This document shows, piece by piece, positions 1 through 18,600 of a stretch of 64,000 bases of DNA. A program made the position numbers and the translations under genes. Within the stretch, counting starts at the first letter, position 1, and each line of letters begins with the position of its first letter. The DNA is from Vigna angularis. Taxonomy: Eukaryota; Streptophyta; Magnoliopsida; Fabales; Fabaceae. The DNA lies in the NCBI RefSeq assembly GCF_016808095.1, contig NC_068976.1:20678371-20742370 (forward strand), in the 5' to 3' direction. Below the pieces are notes generated by a model. The model was not told where the DNA came from. It searched no databases and saw only the letters and a list, made by a program, of their open reading frames with translations.

Positions 1-235
1 ATAATTATGAAAATTTATTCCAGTGGATGAAGTGATACCGACACTCATATAAGTGATACGGGAATGCTAATCTCCTAGAATTTCGTACATGAAACAATCT
101 TCATTATATATATCAATGTGATCTTTGGTTAATATATTATGCAGATGAGATAAAGTTGCATGATCTGTCTTGATGGCGATGCAGCATTTATGCATGGTTT
201 CTGTGTAGTGATGGATACACATTGTAGTTGTGCAC

Positions 236-334
236 ATGCCCAATAAGGCTTTTCATGATTCTCCAAAAAATTGTGGTGGCTGTGACTGTGATTGTGACTG
301 CTCCAGGAAGTTGGCAATTGGAGAATGCAGATGA
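236..334 (+). CDS. Possible 32-residue Cys-rich micro-ORF
   Basis: An ATG at 236 opens a 32-codon frame ending in TGA at 332-334. Its centre reads NCGGCDCDCDCS, giving six cysteines in eleven residues, followed by a seventh in the tail ECR. The pattern is metal-ligand-like, but I do not recognise a family. There is no visible signal peptide, and the repeated TGT/TGA-type triplets could be simple sequence read in one frame. It could also be a decayed exon. Only the ORF and its composition are seen; coding status is unproven. Confidence 0.13.
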   Translation: MPNKAFHDSPKNCGGCDCDCDCSRKLAIGECR

Positions 335-1140
335 ATGTGTTGGATCTCCAAAACAGTACACAGATTGCAGTGCAAGTGCCTGTAACTGTATTCTCAGAGC
401 ACCCTTGGTTTTAACTCATTATTACCATCACCTCAATTCCAACTTGTTTTTCTTTCATAGGACATCACATTCTTAAATTTAAGGAAACAATGATTTTGTT
501 GGAATCTTGCTGCAGATGTACACCAGAACAAAATCACTGCTTGAAAACGTTTTCTTGGTTTGAGAGAGTTGTGATTATATTTGGTGTTCCATGTTTGAAA
601 GAAAGATGGAAGGAAAGAATTAAGAGAGTTAAGAGTGATCATAATGGATGGTTGCTTTTAGCTTAAATCATGGAAGATGATCCTGAGGCATGTGAAATTT
701 AAAAGCATTGAATTCAAGTGGGGTGGTCTCTTTTTTGTGTATACCGCATTGTAAGTGTAAGTTATTGTGGTAGTAATGGCTAACTGCCAAAAAAGTCAAA
801 GAACCCTATTCCAAAATCCCCAAACCAAAGTTTTCACAAGAGAAAGTGACCAATGCCAACATGTGTATGTGCCATGTTACTTTAAAAACCTCTGATCTCA
901 TCCAGATTTTAAGACCAAATAGGACTGGCCCACTGGACCGAGATGAACAAAAAAAACCTGTCACACATAGCCCACGTACATCCACCACAGACACACCATA
1001 ATGTCATACACTTCCACCCACTCTACCTTCACTCCAGATCATCATCATCATCGTCATCCAACACCTTAAGATTCCTACAACACTTCCCCAAAATCAATTC
1101 TCTAACACTAATCTGCGGCGTAACATTATCAACTTTCAGG

Positions 1141-1183
<43 letters not shown>
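1141..1183. repeat. TA microsatellite
   Basis: An almost pure (AT)n run broken by one extra A near 1149, downstream of the PAR1-like gene. Confidence 0.9.
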
Positions 1184-1188
<5 letters not shown>

Positions 1189-1477
1189 TAATAAAGTCAT
1201 CATCAAAAGAACACAGTGAGAAATTGAGAACTTCGAAATAAAAAATAAAAAAATGAAAATCTAAGAACATGGGAGACATTTTCCTTGATCCCAACCTCCA
1301 AAAGTACAGCCAAGAACAGAAAAATTAAAAGTAAAAAGAAAAAGAAAAAAATATCTAACTAAAGGGTCTGTGGGAAAAACCAAAAGATCCTAACCTAGGC
1401 TGCTGCTTCCATAATCCATCATGCAGCAGCTTCATCACCATGGATTATTGATTCATTCATTCATTTTGACGATGATA

Positions 1478-1912
1478 TCAACCTCCAAACTTTGTCTTCT
1501 CCTTCTCCAACTTCTCAAAGAAACCAGTGAGAGCCCTCAAGGCTTTGACTTGGTACTGCAAGGCCAGAATATAGCCAGCAGTTTCATCAAAGAGTTTGTC
1601 CACCCCTAATGACTCCCCACCAGGCACAATCCTCTGCAATGCATGAATCTTCCTCTCTATCTCTTCTCTGTCATCAACGTCACCACCATCTTCATCTTCT
1701 TCTTTTTCCTTCTCCTCATCTTCATCACCTTCCTTGGCAGGCTCTTTCGCAGTGAGTTCCTTCCTACACCGCCTCCTGCTGTGGCGGAAAACATGCAAAG
1801 ATTTGTGAGAGGAGACGGCGGAGTTGGCCTGGTCGTCTGAAGGTTTTCTGAGGAATGTGGGTATGATAGTGTGCTTTGGGGTGTTATCTTCTTGTTCCAT
1901 GGATGATGACAT
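1478..1912 (-). CDS. PAR1: Atypical (non-DNA-binding) HLH factor, PAR1-like
   Basis: Single-exon protein of 144 residues from the ATG at 1912; a second in-frame ATG at 1900 would give 140 residues. The N-terminal half has an Arg-rich patch (about 45-50) and a very acidic Glu/Asp/Lys stretch (61-86). The C-terminal half is a helix-loop-helix (about 84-126) with the family signature LQRIVPGG, a DKLF segment, and the ending KFGG. This matches Arabidopsis PAR1/PAR2-type proteins, which lack the basic DNA-binding helix and act in the nucleus by sequestering bHLH factors such as PIFs in shade and auxin/brassinosteroid responses (family knowledge). Arabidopsis PAR1 is shorter (118 residues); the extra length is the acidic linker. 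Upstream in-frame codons to 2086 are low-complexity leader sequence, so I do not use them. Its position next to the MPK20-like gene matches the Arabidopsis order. Confidence 0.9.
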   Translation of the reverse strand: MSSSMEQEDNTPKHTIIPTFLRKPSDDQANSAVSSHKSLHVFRHSRRRCRKELTAKEPAKEGDEDEEKEKEEDEDGGDVDDREEIERKIHALQRIVPGGESLGVDKLFDETAGYILALQYQVKALRALTGFFEKLEKEKTKFGG

Positions 1913-1985
1913 GTAGAAGTAGTAGCAGTGGTGGTGACAGTAGCAGTAGTAGCAGTAGTAATGTGATGTGTGTGTAAGAGGGTTA

Positions 1986-2017
<32 letters not shown>

Positions 2018-2020
2018 GAG
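1986..2020. repeat. GA/CT microsatellite in the 5' leader of the PAR1-like gene
   Basis: A run of GA dinucleotides on the plus strand, read as CT in the PAR1-like transcript, lies about 75-110 bases upstream of the ATG at 1912. Pyrimidine-rich CT leaders are common near plant transcription starts. Whether it acts as a GAGA-type regulatory element is inference. Confidence 0.7.
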
Positions 2021-5000
2021 AAGAGAAGAAAGATTAATGTGTGAGGGAGTTATATGAGAGGTGAGGTTGTCTTGTGGTGGCTGCAAACAAGGGAGGGTGG
2101 GAGGAAGAAAGATGTTAAATTATTGTTGAGCTCTAGAAATGTCAATGCCAACGAAGCTGGCCCCACTGGTTTTGGCCTCACAACACAAGAAGAAGAAGCC
2201 CCCAAGTTTTGGATTGGGGCAATGAGGTGGCCTTCACGCTCCACACCAACACCCTCTTCCACCTCATCAATTTTTTACCTCCTCTTCATGCAGTAACCAC
2301 ACATCTATGCTATCAGTTTTTACCATTTAGTATTATGTTACATTTTCATTGCTTATTGTCTTTGTTTTCTTCCAAGGATCATAGAACAGATGAAATATTT
2401 AAGGTTGATTATAACATGTTAAACACATGCATGATGGTAATAGTCTATGAAGTGTGTGTTGGCATTGGAAAGAGAGGATTCTTAGCTAGTAAGATTGAAA
2501 TGAGGTAAAGGTGAAAGTATAAAGTTTACAAGTGTGACTGAAAATGCAACCCCGTTGAGGAGTGGAGATGTGAGAGCATAAAAAATGGTCCCACAGGACA
2601 CAAAACAAAGGGAAGAAAGCACATGTGCTCACATGAATTCCTTGAACCTAACACCCACCCATGTGCCTCTCCACTCTCTTCTCTTCTCTTTCATATGCCA
2701 TATGATCTGCATCACCACCCTTCGCATGACTGCCACGTGTTTTCTTTCCAGTGACCCCACCTTGAGCCCCACAAAACCCCCTTCTAACCCTTTTAGGCCA
2801 AATTAATCATGCACAATGCTACAATCATATCAATCCCAACCCATATTAAACTAACAACTTGTCATTTGAGGGAAATCAAACACTCTGCTTAGCTAATTCA
2901 GGACAACTTGGTTCTGTGGATAAACAAGTTAATTGAACATGACTACAGTATTTTATTAAATGATTGATTATGTCGCATCCATAACAATAAATGCCTGTAA
3001 GAAAATCAGTAATACGAACGAAAGCTATCAACTGCCTTGAATGACAGTTTTTTTTTTCATAAAGAAAGTTGCCCAGATGGTAAATTTGACGGTCAGAACA
3101 CAGATAAAAATTGAGCCATCATATGATGTACAAGCCAAAAGAAAATCATTATTTGATGGTGAGTAAAGGATAAAGAAAAAAATAAAAGTGAACGGTGCTT
3201 AAAGCTGGTGATGTTTGTGAGAAAGTAATTTATACAGATTTTGAAGGCAGTAGCTTTTTAACATTTGCAATTACATTTGATTATTTGAACACAAAGGGTA
3301 TTACTTACTAGTAGGGGTGGATTAAAAGATTTAGAAATGTTGTAATTTTGATTGGGAGAGAGTGAAAAGAAAAGATGATTGATGCATGTATGTATGAGTG
3401 TTTGTTAATATGGTGGTGATTGGTGTTGCAGCTTTAGTGAGGGTTCCGTAATTAGTGATGGATGGTGTGGCCCTGAGAGAGTGTGGTGGAGAATCAGAGA
3501 GGGGAGGTGGTGGTGTTTCCAAGAAGGAAACCAATCGGCGGATTGGGTCATTGGGATTGTATGAGAGATTTGGTTGTGTTGGGCATATGGGACTCCATGT
3601 GCTCAGACCCACTCGGATCCCTCTGTTCTTGTCACATTCACACACTACACTACTCTTTTTATTTAATGCCACACAATTTTTTCAATCCTTCATTATTTTT
3701 CTTTTTTGCTTCCGGGAGGTAAGGTAATGGGGTCCGTACCACCATTTCTTGTACGAAATTTCAATGAAATTGTTACACAGGGCCTTGGCATGTATATCAT
3801 TGATGAGAGAGCTATTGTAATTCAATATCATACATCTAATCTAACTCCAAAACATGTGTGGACATCCTACCTGAGTTTTGTTTCTGTTCACCATTTGCAA
3901 CAGACCCTGTTTCCCGGTTATTTATTCATCCTCCTCTCTCTTCTTTTGGACATATTACTATCTTCAAAATCATCTTACTGTGCAAACAAACGAAACTCTC
4001 ACATGGTAGGCCTCTATGGCTACCTATTGACACATTTCCATTATTCCCCCTACAAGCTAATGACCACACAAATATTAACCACATTCAACTTAAGAGCAAA
4101 ACTTGTACATATTTCTTTTGCTGCTATTTTTATATCAAAATCAGAATTCCATTTTAATAGTTTCTGTGATCCTTTTATGCATACATTTGGTGTACAGCTT
4201 TAGTTTAGTGGATGTTTCTTTGTTTTTTGTTTACTTATTTAACTGTGGTGTGAATGATGATAGCCAAATAGTGAATTAAACATCTTTAGCTAAAGAAAAT
4301 TCTGTGAATAGGAGTGACTAGGCAGGCATGGCATCACAGAAGGTTGTAACAAGAAAAAGGGAAGTTTTTGTCATCCATTTTAGGGTGTGTAGGTGAATGA
4401 AAGAAGATATCAGTGGAGAAAAACTTATTGCAACAATATCAGCAATGAGGTTTAGAAAAAGAAAAATAAATGCTTGCAGCTGGTGAGGAATATTCATGGA
4501 GGGAGGGAGGAATGAGGATTTTCTCAACCTGTTTATAACTTAATGGTCAGCACATGAACTGACTCAGACTTTTATTGGTGAGCCCCGCCTTGTTTGCAGT
4601 TGCATATGCAGTAAATGCCAAACAATAAACAAGCGACCAAATCATTCAAATGCATTATCTCAACTCTCTTTCAAATTCAAATTTACCTCATTTTCTAGGA
4701 CATTCTCGTCCAATGCTTTTAATCCATCACTTAAATGAATGATTAATGTAAATCAACCAACCATGTTTTACATTCAGAGCCCTGCAATTTTTCTTGTTTT
4801 TTTATCTTCTATTCTATTATGTGGGCTGCAATGCAACATTACAGTGACAGGAGTGATCCACCAGGTTTTGTGATAGGATAGTAACTAGTCACAAGTTTCT
4901 TTGCATCACACTTTCCACCCTTACCGATTTAACTATTCTGAAGTAAGATGAAGGAAAAAAGGAAGAGTTATAAGTGGATGTACATTCTGAAAGCTAGCCT

Positions 5001-5900
5001 CCACATAAAGTTAATCTTATCCTGTGTAGGTAGCTAATAGATAGAGCTTCCAAAAGGTAGCTGCAGTAACTTCCTCCACATGGAAGGGCAATGTGGCTCC
5101 AAGAGGCTAAAGGTGGCCACATGTTTGTTCATATTTTCAAAACCATATGAAATACAGTGATGTCGCATTCAATCAAATGCTAAGACTATTTGTTCGAGGG
5201 ATTCCATTTGAATAAAAACCAGTGGTAGCAAAACACATTCTTTTAACATTTTCCTGACTAAAAATTATTACTTAATTTACTTGGATCACCACCTATCTAT
5301 AATTTCAACTAAATTTTTCCATATAAAGTATATTCAAAATATGAAAGTAATCTGAACCATTGATCTAAAATCACTTGGCATATTAATCTGAAGCATATGA
5401 TCCAGAGTTACATCTTAAAAAAGGGTATGTTACGGGTATTTCTCTTTCAATAAAATAAAGACATGTCTGTTTCTTTTAGTAACATAAAAAAACAAAAATA
5501 GAAGCAAATCATGCAAACATCAAACCTACTTTCAAGGATGAATAGTTATTATGAGTAGGTGAGCAAAATTCAATAGGAATTTGAGCCATTGATAATGTTT
5601 TAAATGGAATCCAGTTGTTTAAGAAAGTTGTGAGGAATATGTTTTTATAATGGCCAAAGGGGATTAAACCACTATGGTTAAACAATGAATCTCCTTTATA
5701 TCCCGTGAGCATAACACGCATAAAACAAATAGCAATTTTATCATTTTTACAAGTACATGTACCAGTCTGATTTATTTATTTATGTCAATTTGCAAAATAG
5801 GCATTGCAGGAAATTTAAAAAGGAAAAATATGTAGGGAAAAGGTTGTGTGGATTGAATTACAAGATAGAACTCAATTTCAATTGTTCAGTTTATTGATAA
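2021..5900. other. Intergenic, between the PAR1-like and MPK20-like genes
   Basis: About 3.9 kb without a supported gene. The part near 2050-2300 is the PAR1-like promoter side. Several long frames occur, for example around 3331-3727 and 3706-4203, but they lack ATG starts, recognisable domains or splice partners. The stretch just below 6084 should hold the MPK 3' untranslated region. Confidence 0.5.
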
Positions 5901-6083
5901 CTGAAACCAATGTTTACAAGGTTTGACAAGAGAAAGCTGGTTCTTTCTGGGAAAGTAGCACTAACTCAATCATCTTACACAAAGCACCACCAGAGACTAC
6001 TACTTCTCCACTGTAAAGAAACTTCTCTTGTGCTCGACAAGGATTGCTCCACCTGGCCAAACTATTCACAAGCCAACATTCTT

Positions 6084-11200
<5,117 letters not shown>

Positions 11201-14200
11201 TCTGAGACAAGAGCCACTACAAATTAAGCCACCAATAGGAAAGACATAGAAAGGTAAGGTTCAATTTTGACATAAAACAAAACCCAAGCACATTTACCCC
11301 CCCTACCCCAGCTCCTTCAACCCACACAGAATCCAAATACAACCCCACCTCCAATCCCAACACCAAACTGGCACATGAAGCGACGTAGATCTAACTCAGA
11401 GACAAAACTCACCCATCTCTCTCTCACCCCACACTCAGATCCCAGAGGAGCTTCTTCAACCAAAAGCGCGTTTGAGGAAGCTAAAACGAGTGGCCCGGAA
11501 GAGGAGTACACCGACACAAGGAGAAAGAGTGAAAATTTTGAAAGGCTTCGTTGTTGGAATGAGTTGTTTGTTGAGTTGTATGAGAGGGTGGCTCTTCTCT
11601 CTCTCTGCTTCGCATTCGCTTGTGAGATACGGATATGGTATGATTCTTATTATACCCAAGTGGCGTATTTGGTATTTAGAGAGAATATGGAGGGTGTTTT
11701 CGTAAATTCAGGTTCCTAAAACCTGGTTACGAAGTAAGATGGCAGATACTGTTCTGGAATTACCTGTCTGTCTCCTCTCCAACTTACATGGCATAGGGAA
11801 TGTGCCAAACACGTGTCACCTTCCAAAATATTAATCTCACAATTTTCATTTTCAAAGATATAATATTTTTTTTATTTACATGGTTTTATTTTTTTGATAT
11901 TTTTCACAACTTACAATTCAAAATGTATATCTTTTTTCCAAATAACCCTTAAATATTTATAAATAAATAAAACGTCTTCAAAATAATTTTTTTCTTCTAC
12001 ATTTATCTTTCATTTTAAACATATTATACTTATTATTATTACTATTAAAATATAATGTAATTCTTAAATATATGAACTGAATTGCATTTTAATAATAATG
12101 TATATAAACTAAATTTCATTTTAGTGACAACGTGTAAGAATCTATCTGAAATAAGGGACAAGTATAAATAATTAAAATTATTTTTAAAGACTTTATTTTA
12201 ATTTATTAAAATTCCAAAACTAGATTAAAATTTGTGTACAATTTTAAGATTCAACTTTACCATTTACTAATTTATTAGTGTAAAATCACGCAGAACAAAT
12301 AATAACCATTCTTAAACCAAGATTAAAAATGATACGATGTTAAAAGTAAAAGTACATATAATAAAAATATTAAGAAATAATCATCATAACAAATATAGTG
12401 ATATTCTTTATAATCAGGGGAAGTATCTCGTTGATTTAGTCATGTTAGTTTAATATATTATATTTATCATTTACTTCCATAAGAACAAAATTACAAACAT
12501 TTGTCTAGCCATATACTATCATGCTATTATTAGCTACAAACGTCAAACTAATGATCACACTAATAATATTAAAAGTGACCCCAAATAGTTAATAATACCC
12601 ACGACATTAATAATCTCACAGAAATGTATAATTAAAATTCAACTCTATTAATCCATTTCAAATAGATGTGAATTAGGTCTTATAAGATTAATTAGTTATT
12701 CAATTAAAAAAATTAAAGTTAATTTTCTTTTATTCAAAAGATATATATATATATATATATAACCTCTAAATAAATCATGTGAAATATGGATGAGACTTGC
12801 TTTAGACAGATCCCAAGACATTCATCGAACATAATAAAAGATCACATCAAAATGTTGTCTTATACATTAATTAACTTTAACCTTTTTTCTATTAAAGCTG
12901 TGCATCACAAATAGTGCACATTTAGCAATTAATTAATATATTCGTATAAACTTTAACCTTTCTTTTACTTTACACTTACTTTACTTCCACAACAATACCA
13001 GACATTCTAATTAACCACAGGATTTAGCAACACATCCAACAGAGACAGAGTAAATCGTTTTCAAAATCAAAACAATGATATATCCACTGCAAATTCAGAC
13101 ATTTACTATTCAATAAATCAAATTCTTCTTAATTTTCATCAGTGTGTATCGATATCATCTTCGAGATCTCGTTAGTGTAATATCTTTGAAAATGAATTTT
13201 TCGATTTAACATAATTTAACAAATACTTTGGAAAGTAAGTTTTATATCTATTCTTAGTTGTCTTAGAATTGAAAAATATATATTTAGTTTTGTTCTATGT
13301 AAGATATATTAAAACTTGTCTTTAATCTCCCAAAGGATCACATTCTATATTTAAAATACATGCTGAAAATATATACCATTTATATATGTAAATTGTTATC
13401 CTTTTAAAAATTATTGGTTACACTATGCTATAAAGGACTTAGCATTTTACATAACATGTATAATCTTAGTTATAAAAATAAAACATTCAATAGTTTTCCA
13501 CTTTGCTATAAGAAGTAAATTTAGTGATGGAATACATTAGTGTTTTCTCTTACTTTAATTTAGTGTAAATTTTAGCAATATTAAAGTGGGGAACAACATG
13601 AGCATGCTTACATGACACGTGTAAGGCATATTTCACGCTTACGCTATATGGATTCATGAGTCATGCATCAACATATGGTTTCATAAAACTATAATTATTT
13701 TAATTCAAAAAGTCTTATTATCATTCTAGAAATATAGTGTTGCAGATTATTGGCATTTTAAATTCAAATAAAACGTAACAAAAGACATCACAGGAATCTA
13801 CTAACCTGGGTGTTAGGTTGCATGAAAGGTTGTCCATAACCTCCAAAATGGACATTTTATCTGCACTGAAAACGCATTCTTGACAACATTGCCTCAAAAA
13901 AAGAAAGAAAGAAAACAATAATATAATAATTAAGGGTTAAATGGATCGAAGGTTATGCAAAGTGACGTAACAACAACAGTAAAATAGTATTAATAAATCC
14001 AGGTTGCGTTTTTCAATTCAGACAACAAGGAACCAGAATTTAGCAATTCGAGATTTGGATTTAAAAATTCTTTATAATAAATACATTCTATTTTAAAAGT
14101 AAACTTCTTTGGATTTTCTTAAATAATAATGTTAAAATAAACAATCAATATACACATACTGACAAAAAAATCTTGTATTACCCAATAAAATATTGACTCA

Positions 14201-15621
14201 ACAGAACATTAATTTATTTAAATTTAAGAAAATGGAGAAAGAAAGGATTGGGACGTGGCACAATAATGAAACACAAGAATTTTGGCATCCCGATACGTTA
14301 TTACTTTTAATTTTGTAAGTTTTATAATTTTCTAAGTTATTTATAATTCATTCCATATTAATTAATATTTAAATTATTTCATTAGTTTCAATTTGAAGCA
14401 GCTGTTTAGTAAAATTGATTATAATAAACTATAGAGTATTAGATTTTATGAAAAATTATTGGTAGACCAAAAAAGAGAAACCTAATTTGGATGATGAAGG
14501 ATCGAGGTTTAGAATAGTGATTCACGTATTTGACCTTCCCTTAAGTTAGGTGTCTAAATACAAGTAGGCGTATTTTAGTAGAAGAATACACGTAGAGGTA
14601 TAAATAGGCAGCAAGAATATTCTATTAGGAGCAGAGCAGATGTGGGACCTTCTCACTGTCGGTTGCATTGCACCTACCTACCCGTGCTTGCTATCTCTCT
14701 ATTGCAAAGGATATCTATCTTATTTCCATCTTCTGTTTTTCTTTTCTTATTCATCTATCAAACTTCACGTAAGTTTAAGGATTCTTACCATGTTTCACCC
14801 TTTCCATATTCTGCATTCAAATCTCATATCATGATTGAACAACCCTTCTCACTAATTATCTAAACCTAAACGCCGCTTTAGTGGCCATTCACAACTGAAA
14901 AAAATTGTAGTTTGGACCTGTGTAAAAATTCATAACCAGGTAAAGTTTCCTTTAAATATATTATCAAGTTACATTCATAATAACCGAGACCGTCAATTGG
15001 AATTGTACAACAGATTGCTGTATGAAACCATAACTTTCAATTTCAGTACAATCATTGTAAAAAAAACTATCACTGTAAAATGTCTGAGATACATTACCAT
15101 CTGCCGACTTTTTCCCTTAATTGCTACGTAATGTGGAACAATCTAGCAGATTCAGCACAGTGAGTAATTACAATCATTTTTAGTGGGATGTCACGACAAC
15201 ACCTTGCATGGTCATTGTACCAGAATTTCTGGAAAGATAATTTCAGTGTCACTCACCGTACAGAAGTGTTGTGATCATGCTAATGAATTTTTCCTTCATA
15301 ATTCAATACCTGGGAAACTATATAATAAATCTCTTGTAATCCTTCACAAGACGCTACATTAAAATTACTGCTAATTTCCATTTACTGGCAGAAATATCTT
15401 TTACGTAACACGGGCCATCCAAAATTTTATACAGTGGATGAATGGAGGTTCAAATTAATTGCCTTTCTCTCACCAGAAGAACGGTTGCAGTTGTATTAAA
15501 ATACAAGAGTTAAAATGCTTCTTTATAATTCAACAGTACCATGAACATTCCATCTTTTGATTGTGTCCATTAATGTGACCTCGAGACAGCTCTATCTAAC
15601 CAATATGAAGCATAGGTGGCT
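11201..15621. other. Intergenic, between the MPK20-like and primase genes
   Basis: 11201-11720 is less AT-rich and carries the MPK 5' leader and promoter. 11800-14580 is very AT-rich with no gene I can support. A good TATA box at 14599-14607 has no recognised gene behind it. 15000-15621 follows the primase stop codon and probably includes its 3' untranslated region. Confidence 0.5.
14599..14607 (+). promoter_or_regulatory. Orphan TATA box
   Basis: TATAAATAG, a close match to the plant TATA consensus, lies 33 bases upstream of an ATG (14640) opening a 64-codon frame of unknown, hydrophobic character. No domain, hairpin or known small RNA is visible downstream, so a real transcription unit is only possible. 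Confidence 0.3.
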
Positions 15622-18600
15622 TTACCAACCAAGGGAATTCTTTGACTGCTGCAATTTTACGTTATACGAATTTTCTATCTCTTCCTGCAGTATTCATTAT
15701 TTAAAATAGTTATGCTAGGTATACTTGAATGCTGAATCTGTAATAATACGGTATCAAGTTAGTAAGATAAACAGCATCAACACAAATGTTTGGATGAATT
15801 TCAGTTGTAATGCCACAAAAAATACGTATAAATAAACAGAAAATGAGTCACCGTTCCAAGCATTCCCTTATTACTCCCTTTCAAAATATATATTCCAAAT
15901 GGTTAATAATAATGTCAGTGAGGTTAACTTAATGCAGTTCGGTGCAGTGGTGAAAATATACCTTGCAGGCTTTTAATAAAGGCTGTAAGAATGACGATCT
16001 GAAGAGCGTAATAGCATGTCCAAGCGAAGTTCTACTCAATTCTGCTATCAAACAAGGTATTAAACCACTTTCCAAGTTGCAATTAGCATTAGAGGGAGCA
16101 TATTAATGTACACAACCTGAACTCGAAGAGTCCAAGACACAATGTGACGGCAATGTGAAGATTTTACAAAAGGAAATTTCGATTGTTCGAGTGTAATTAA
16201 CTTACCACCATCAACATCAGATCTTGAGCCTTCGTAATTAAGCTCTTCTATCAGCTGCAATGTCACATACAACTCAAAATACTAAGCAAGATCGAGACAC
16301 AAAAAGTGTTCAGAAAAAAAATTTATGGTACAAAACTACAAATGCAATGGTGAAATACAGGCATATATTTTATGCCCCCACTTTAATCATGTCAAAAGGT
16401 GATATTTCCTTTTTCCACATGAAAATGTGTTAGAAAAGGGAGCGAGTTTCACTATGCATGTCCCAAATACTGTTAAGTAATAAATAGGAACTTCCCACAT
16501 GAAAAATACGCAAATAACTGAACCAGTGGAAAGTTTTCCCCTCCCTTGAATGCAGGTAAGAAAATTGCATTGCAGAATAAGTTTACCTGTGAAAGGGTGG
16601 GTACTGTAGTAGGATCAAATTCGTCGCACCGATTTGGATCAATTGGGACACAAACACGACCTACAACAAAGAACAATACCATGTAATGCTAAACAATCAA
16701 AGTGAATTCGATCAAACAGTTTATACCGGGAGATAGCTTTATAGTTCAACTTTTCTCTTTAAAAATCAGAAGGCAAAACCATATGATTATAATGTCATCG
16801 GTGAAAATCCCAAGCCTCAAATAAAAAATTCAATTGATTGTCAATAAAAATTGTGCATAAACATATTAGACACTGACCTGTTTTGGGATGTACACAGAAT
16901 GGAGCCTTGAGCAAATGATTCATATGTTTAGAAACCTATAACATAAACAGTCTTAATGAACAACCTGAACTTAAAATTAGCCAAAAGGTGTTATTGGTAA
17001 TACAGAGACATTGCTGGGCACTTCGACTACAGAAACGGTACTATTATGAAAGATAAAAAGAGGATGTGGGAAAAAGGAAAGCAGGTGATCGACAAACCTC
17101 CATATCAAGCCTCGGATATGTAAAGGAGAACACAATCTCTTCAACACATCGGCGCAGCCCTTGCGCCTTCAAAAAGTATTACGGAAACATTAATAATAAA
17201 TGGAAACAACAAATCATGCTTGTTCCATAAAATTCCGCATCATTGCATACAATTTACAATCAACTTTAAATGAATAAGAAGCATGTAACAACTGTAGGAG
17301 GTCACGCCAAGAATTTCAAGACCAATATTGCTCGAGAGTTCCATGCTCTTTCGATTTTTAAAATGTTCGTACAAATATTGAAGAGAGCAGACAGCATTTC
17401 CTAAAAGGAAGCTTACATACCTTATGTTTTCCAGATTGCAGCAACTGTTTGAGTTGTTCCCATCGAACAACATTGATGTCTTCTTTTGCACTAGAAGACC
17501 GCCTACTATCGTGCCATCTCCCCCGAAGTTCAGAAGCAATAGCTGCAAAAGTTAAACCGCCTAAGATAGTAGCAGGAAATAAAGTAACAAGGTTCATATG
17601 AAGGAAGGACAGGAAAAAGAAGTACATTCATCAGGAATCATGCTTAGAATTTTCTCATATCTCTCCTCAGTAGCAAGTAAATTTTGTCCGGTAAGCAGAT
17701 TTTTCTCGAAATAGTCTTTGAGAACGTTAGTGTATGATGTCCTGGAATAATAAAATACAGGTTAGGATACGAAATAAGAGATCTGGTTCGAAAAGTTAAT
17801 CATTCGTATTAAGACTTACGCCAAGAAAGGATGAAGGGCAGCACCCGTCAAAGAAACCTTCTTATGACTATTTTCATTGCCCTGGACAGCATATATGAAA
17901 TCAACAAACACTTCCACATGTATTCGAAAACCACTTGCCATCAGTATACTTTACCTTGTAGACACGAAAATAGTCAGCAATAGCACCTCTCTGCTCATTA
18001 GACAACCTGTATGAGAAAAGGTGGTGTTTGAATTTATGACTCTGTACGGTCACAAGTAGGCAAAGGATAACTTTTGATTGTTTAGTGCCTCACCTTCTTG
18101 CCTTCCCATCACAGACCCAGCAATGAACACCTCTGCGTCCACTGTATACCCAGAGAACGTGCTTGAAACCAAAGTCATCTGAAACAGTAGCCCCAAAGGA
18201 AAAGTCAACAAAAGTTACTAATAAAGCACATGCTCCCAAATAACGCCCACTTGATTTGGTAAATAACTAAGTAGGCTCAAAGTTGCAGCATGCAAAGCTA
18301 GTGTATATGAATTTAATGCATGTTGGATATTCTATATCCCTCGGAGTATTTTGACTATGTTCGTATAACGAAGAAAGTCTGAACCCAAAGGACAAAAAGA
18401 GCTAGGAAAAGAAAATCGCAATCTTTGATACGAAGATTAGCACAATGAAAGATCAGAAGTGGCATGAGAACAAATACAAGAGATGCTTGATGAAGCTCAA
18501 AACATGCAATCAGTGTGATTAACATCCAATAGTACGAAATATCGCGGAGTAACTCACTTAAGCACCGAGACTCCTCTAACAAGGTATATGAGGCATTGTC

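Larger units (their letters stand above)
1..1477. other. Intergenic, downstream of the PAR1-like gene
   Basis: No convincing gene is visible apart from a very short Cys-rich reading frame at 236-334, listed separately. The stretch from about 1200 to 1477 directly follows the PAR1-like stop codon on the minus strand and probably holds its 3' untranslated region. A TA microsatellite lies at 1141-1183. Confidence 0.5.

Noticed and set aside
3331..3672. 113-codon frame on the minus strand
   Set aside because: Non-ATG start and overlapping open frames on the other strand; Pro/Thr-rich but not recognisable.
3706..4203. 165-codon open frame on the plus strand
   Set aside because: Starts at TTG, not ATG, in AT-rich intergenic DNA, with no domain, signal or splice context.
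11375..11719. 114-codon plus-strand frame
   Set aside because: It lies in the likely 5' leader and promoter of the MPK gene on the opposite strand and has no recognisable product.
14637..14652. Upstream-sequence-like element (GTCCCACAT) and a TATA box on the minus strand, suggesting an snRNA gene
   Set aside because: No U1-U6 or U3 sequence follows at the expected distance, and the spacing is off.
15929..16044. Primase ending by read-through of exon 15 to a TAA at 15929
   Set aside because: A canonical donor at 15961 and an in-phase last exon with the conserved plant C-terminus at 15684-15622 explain it better.
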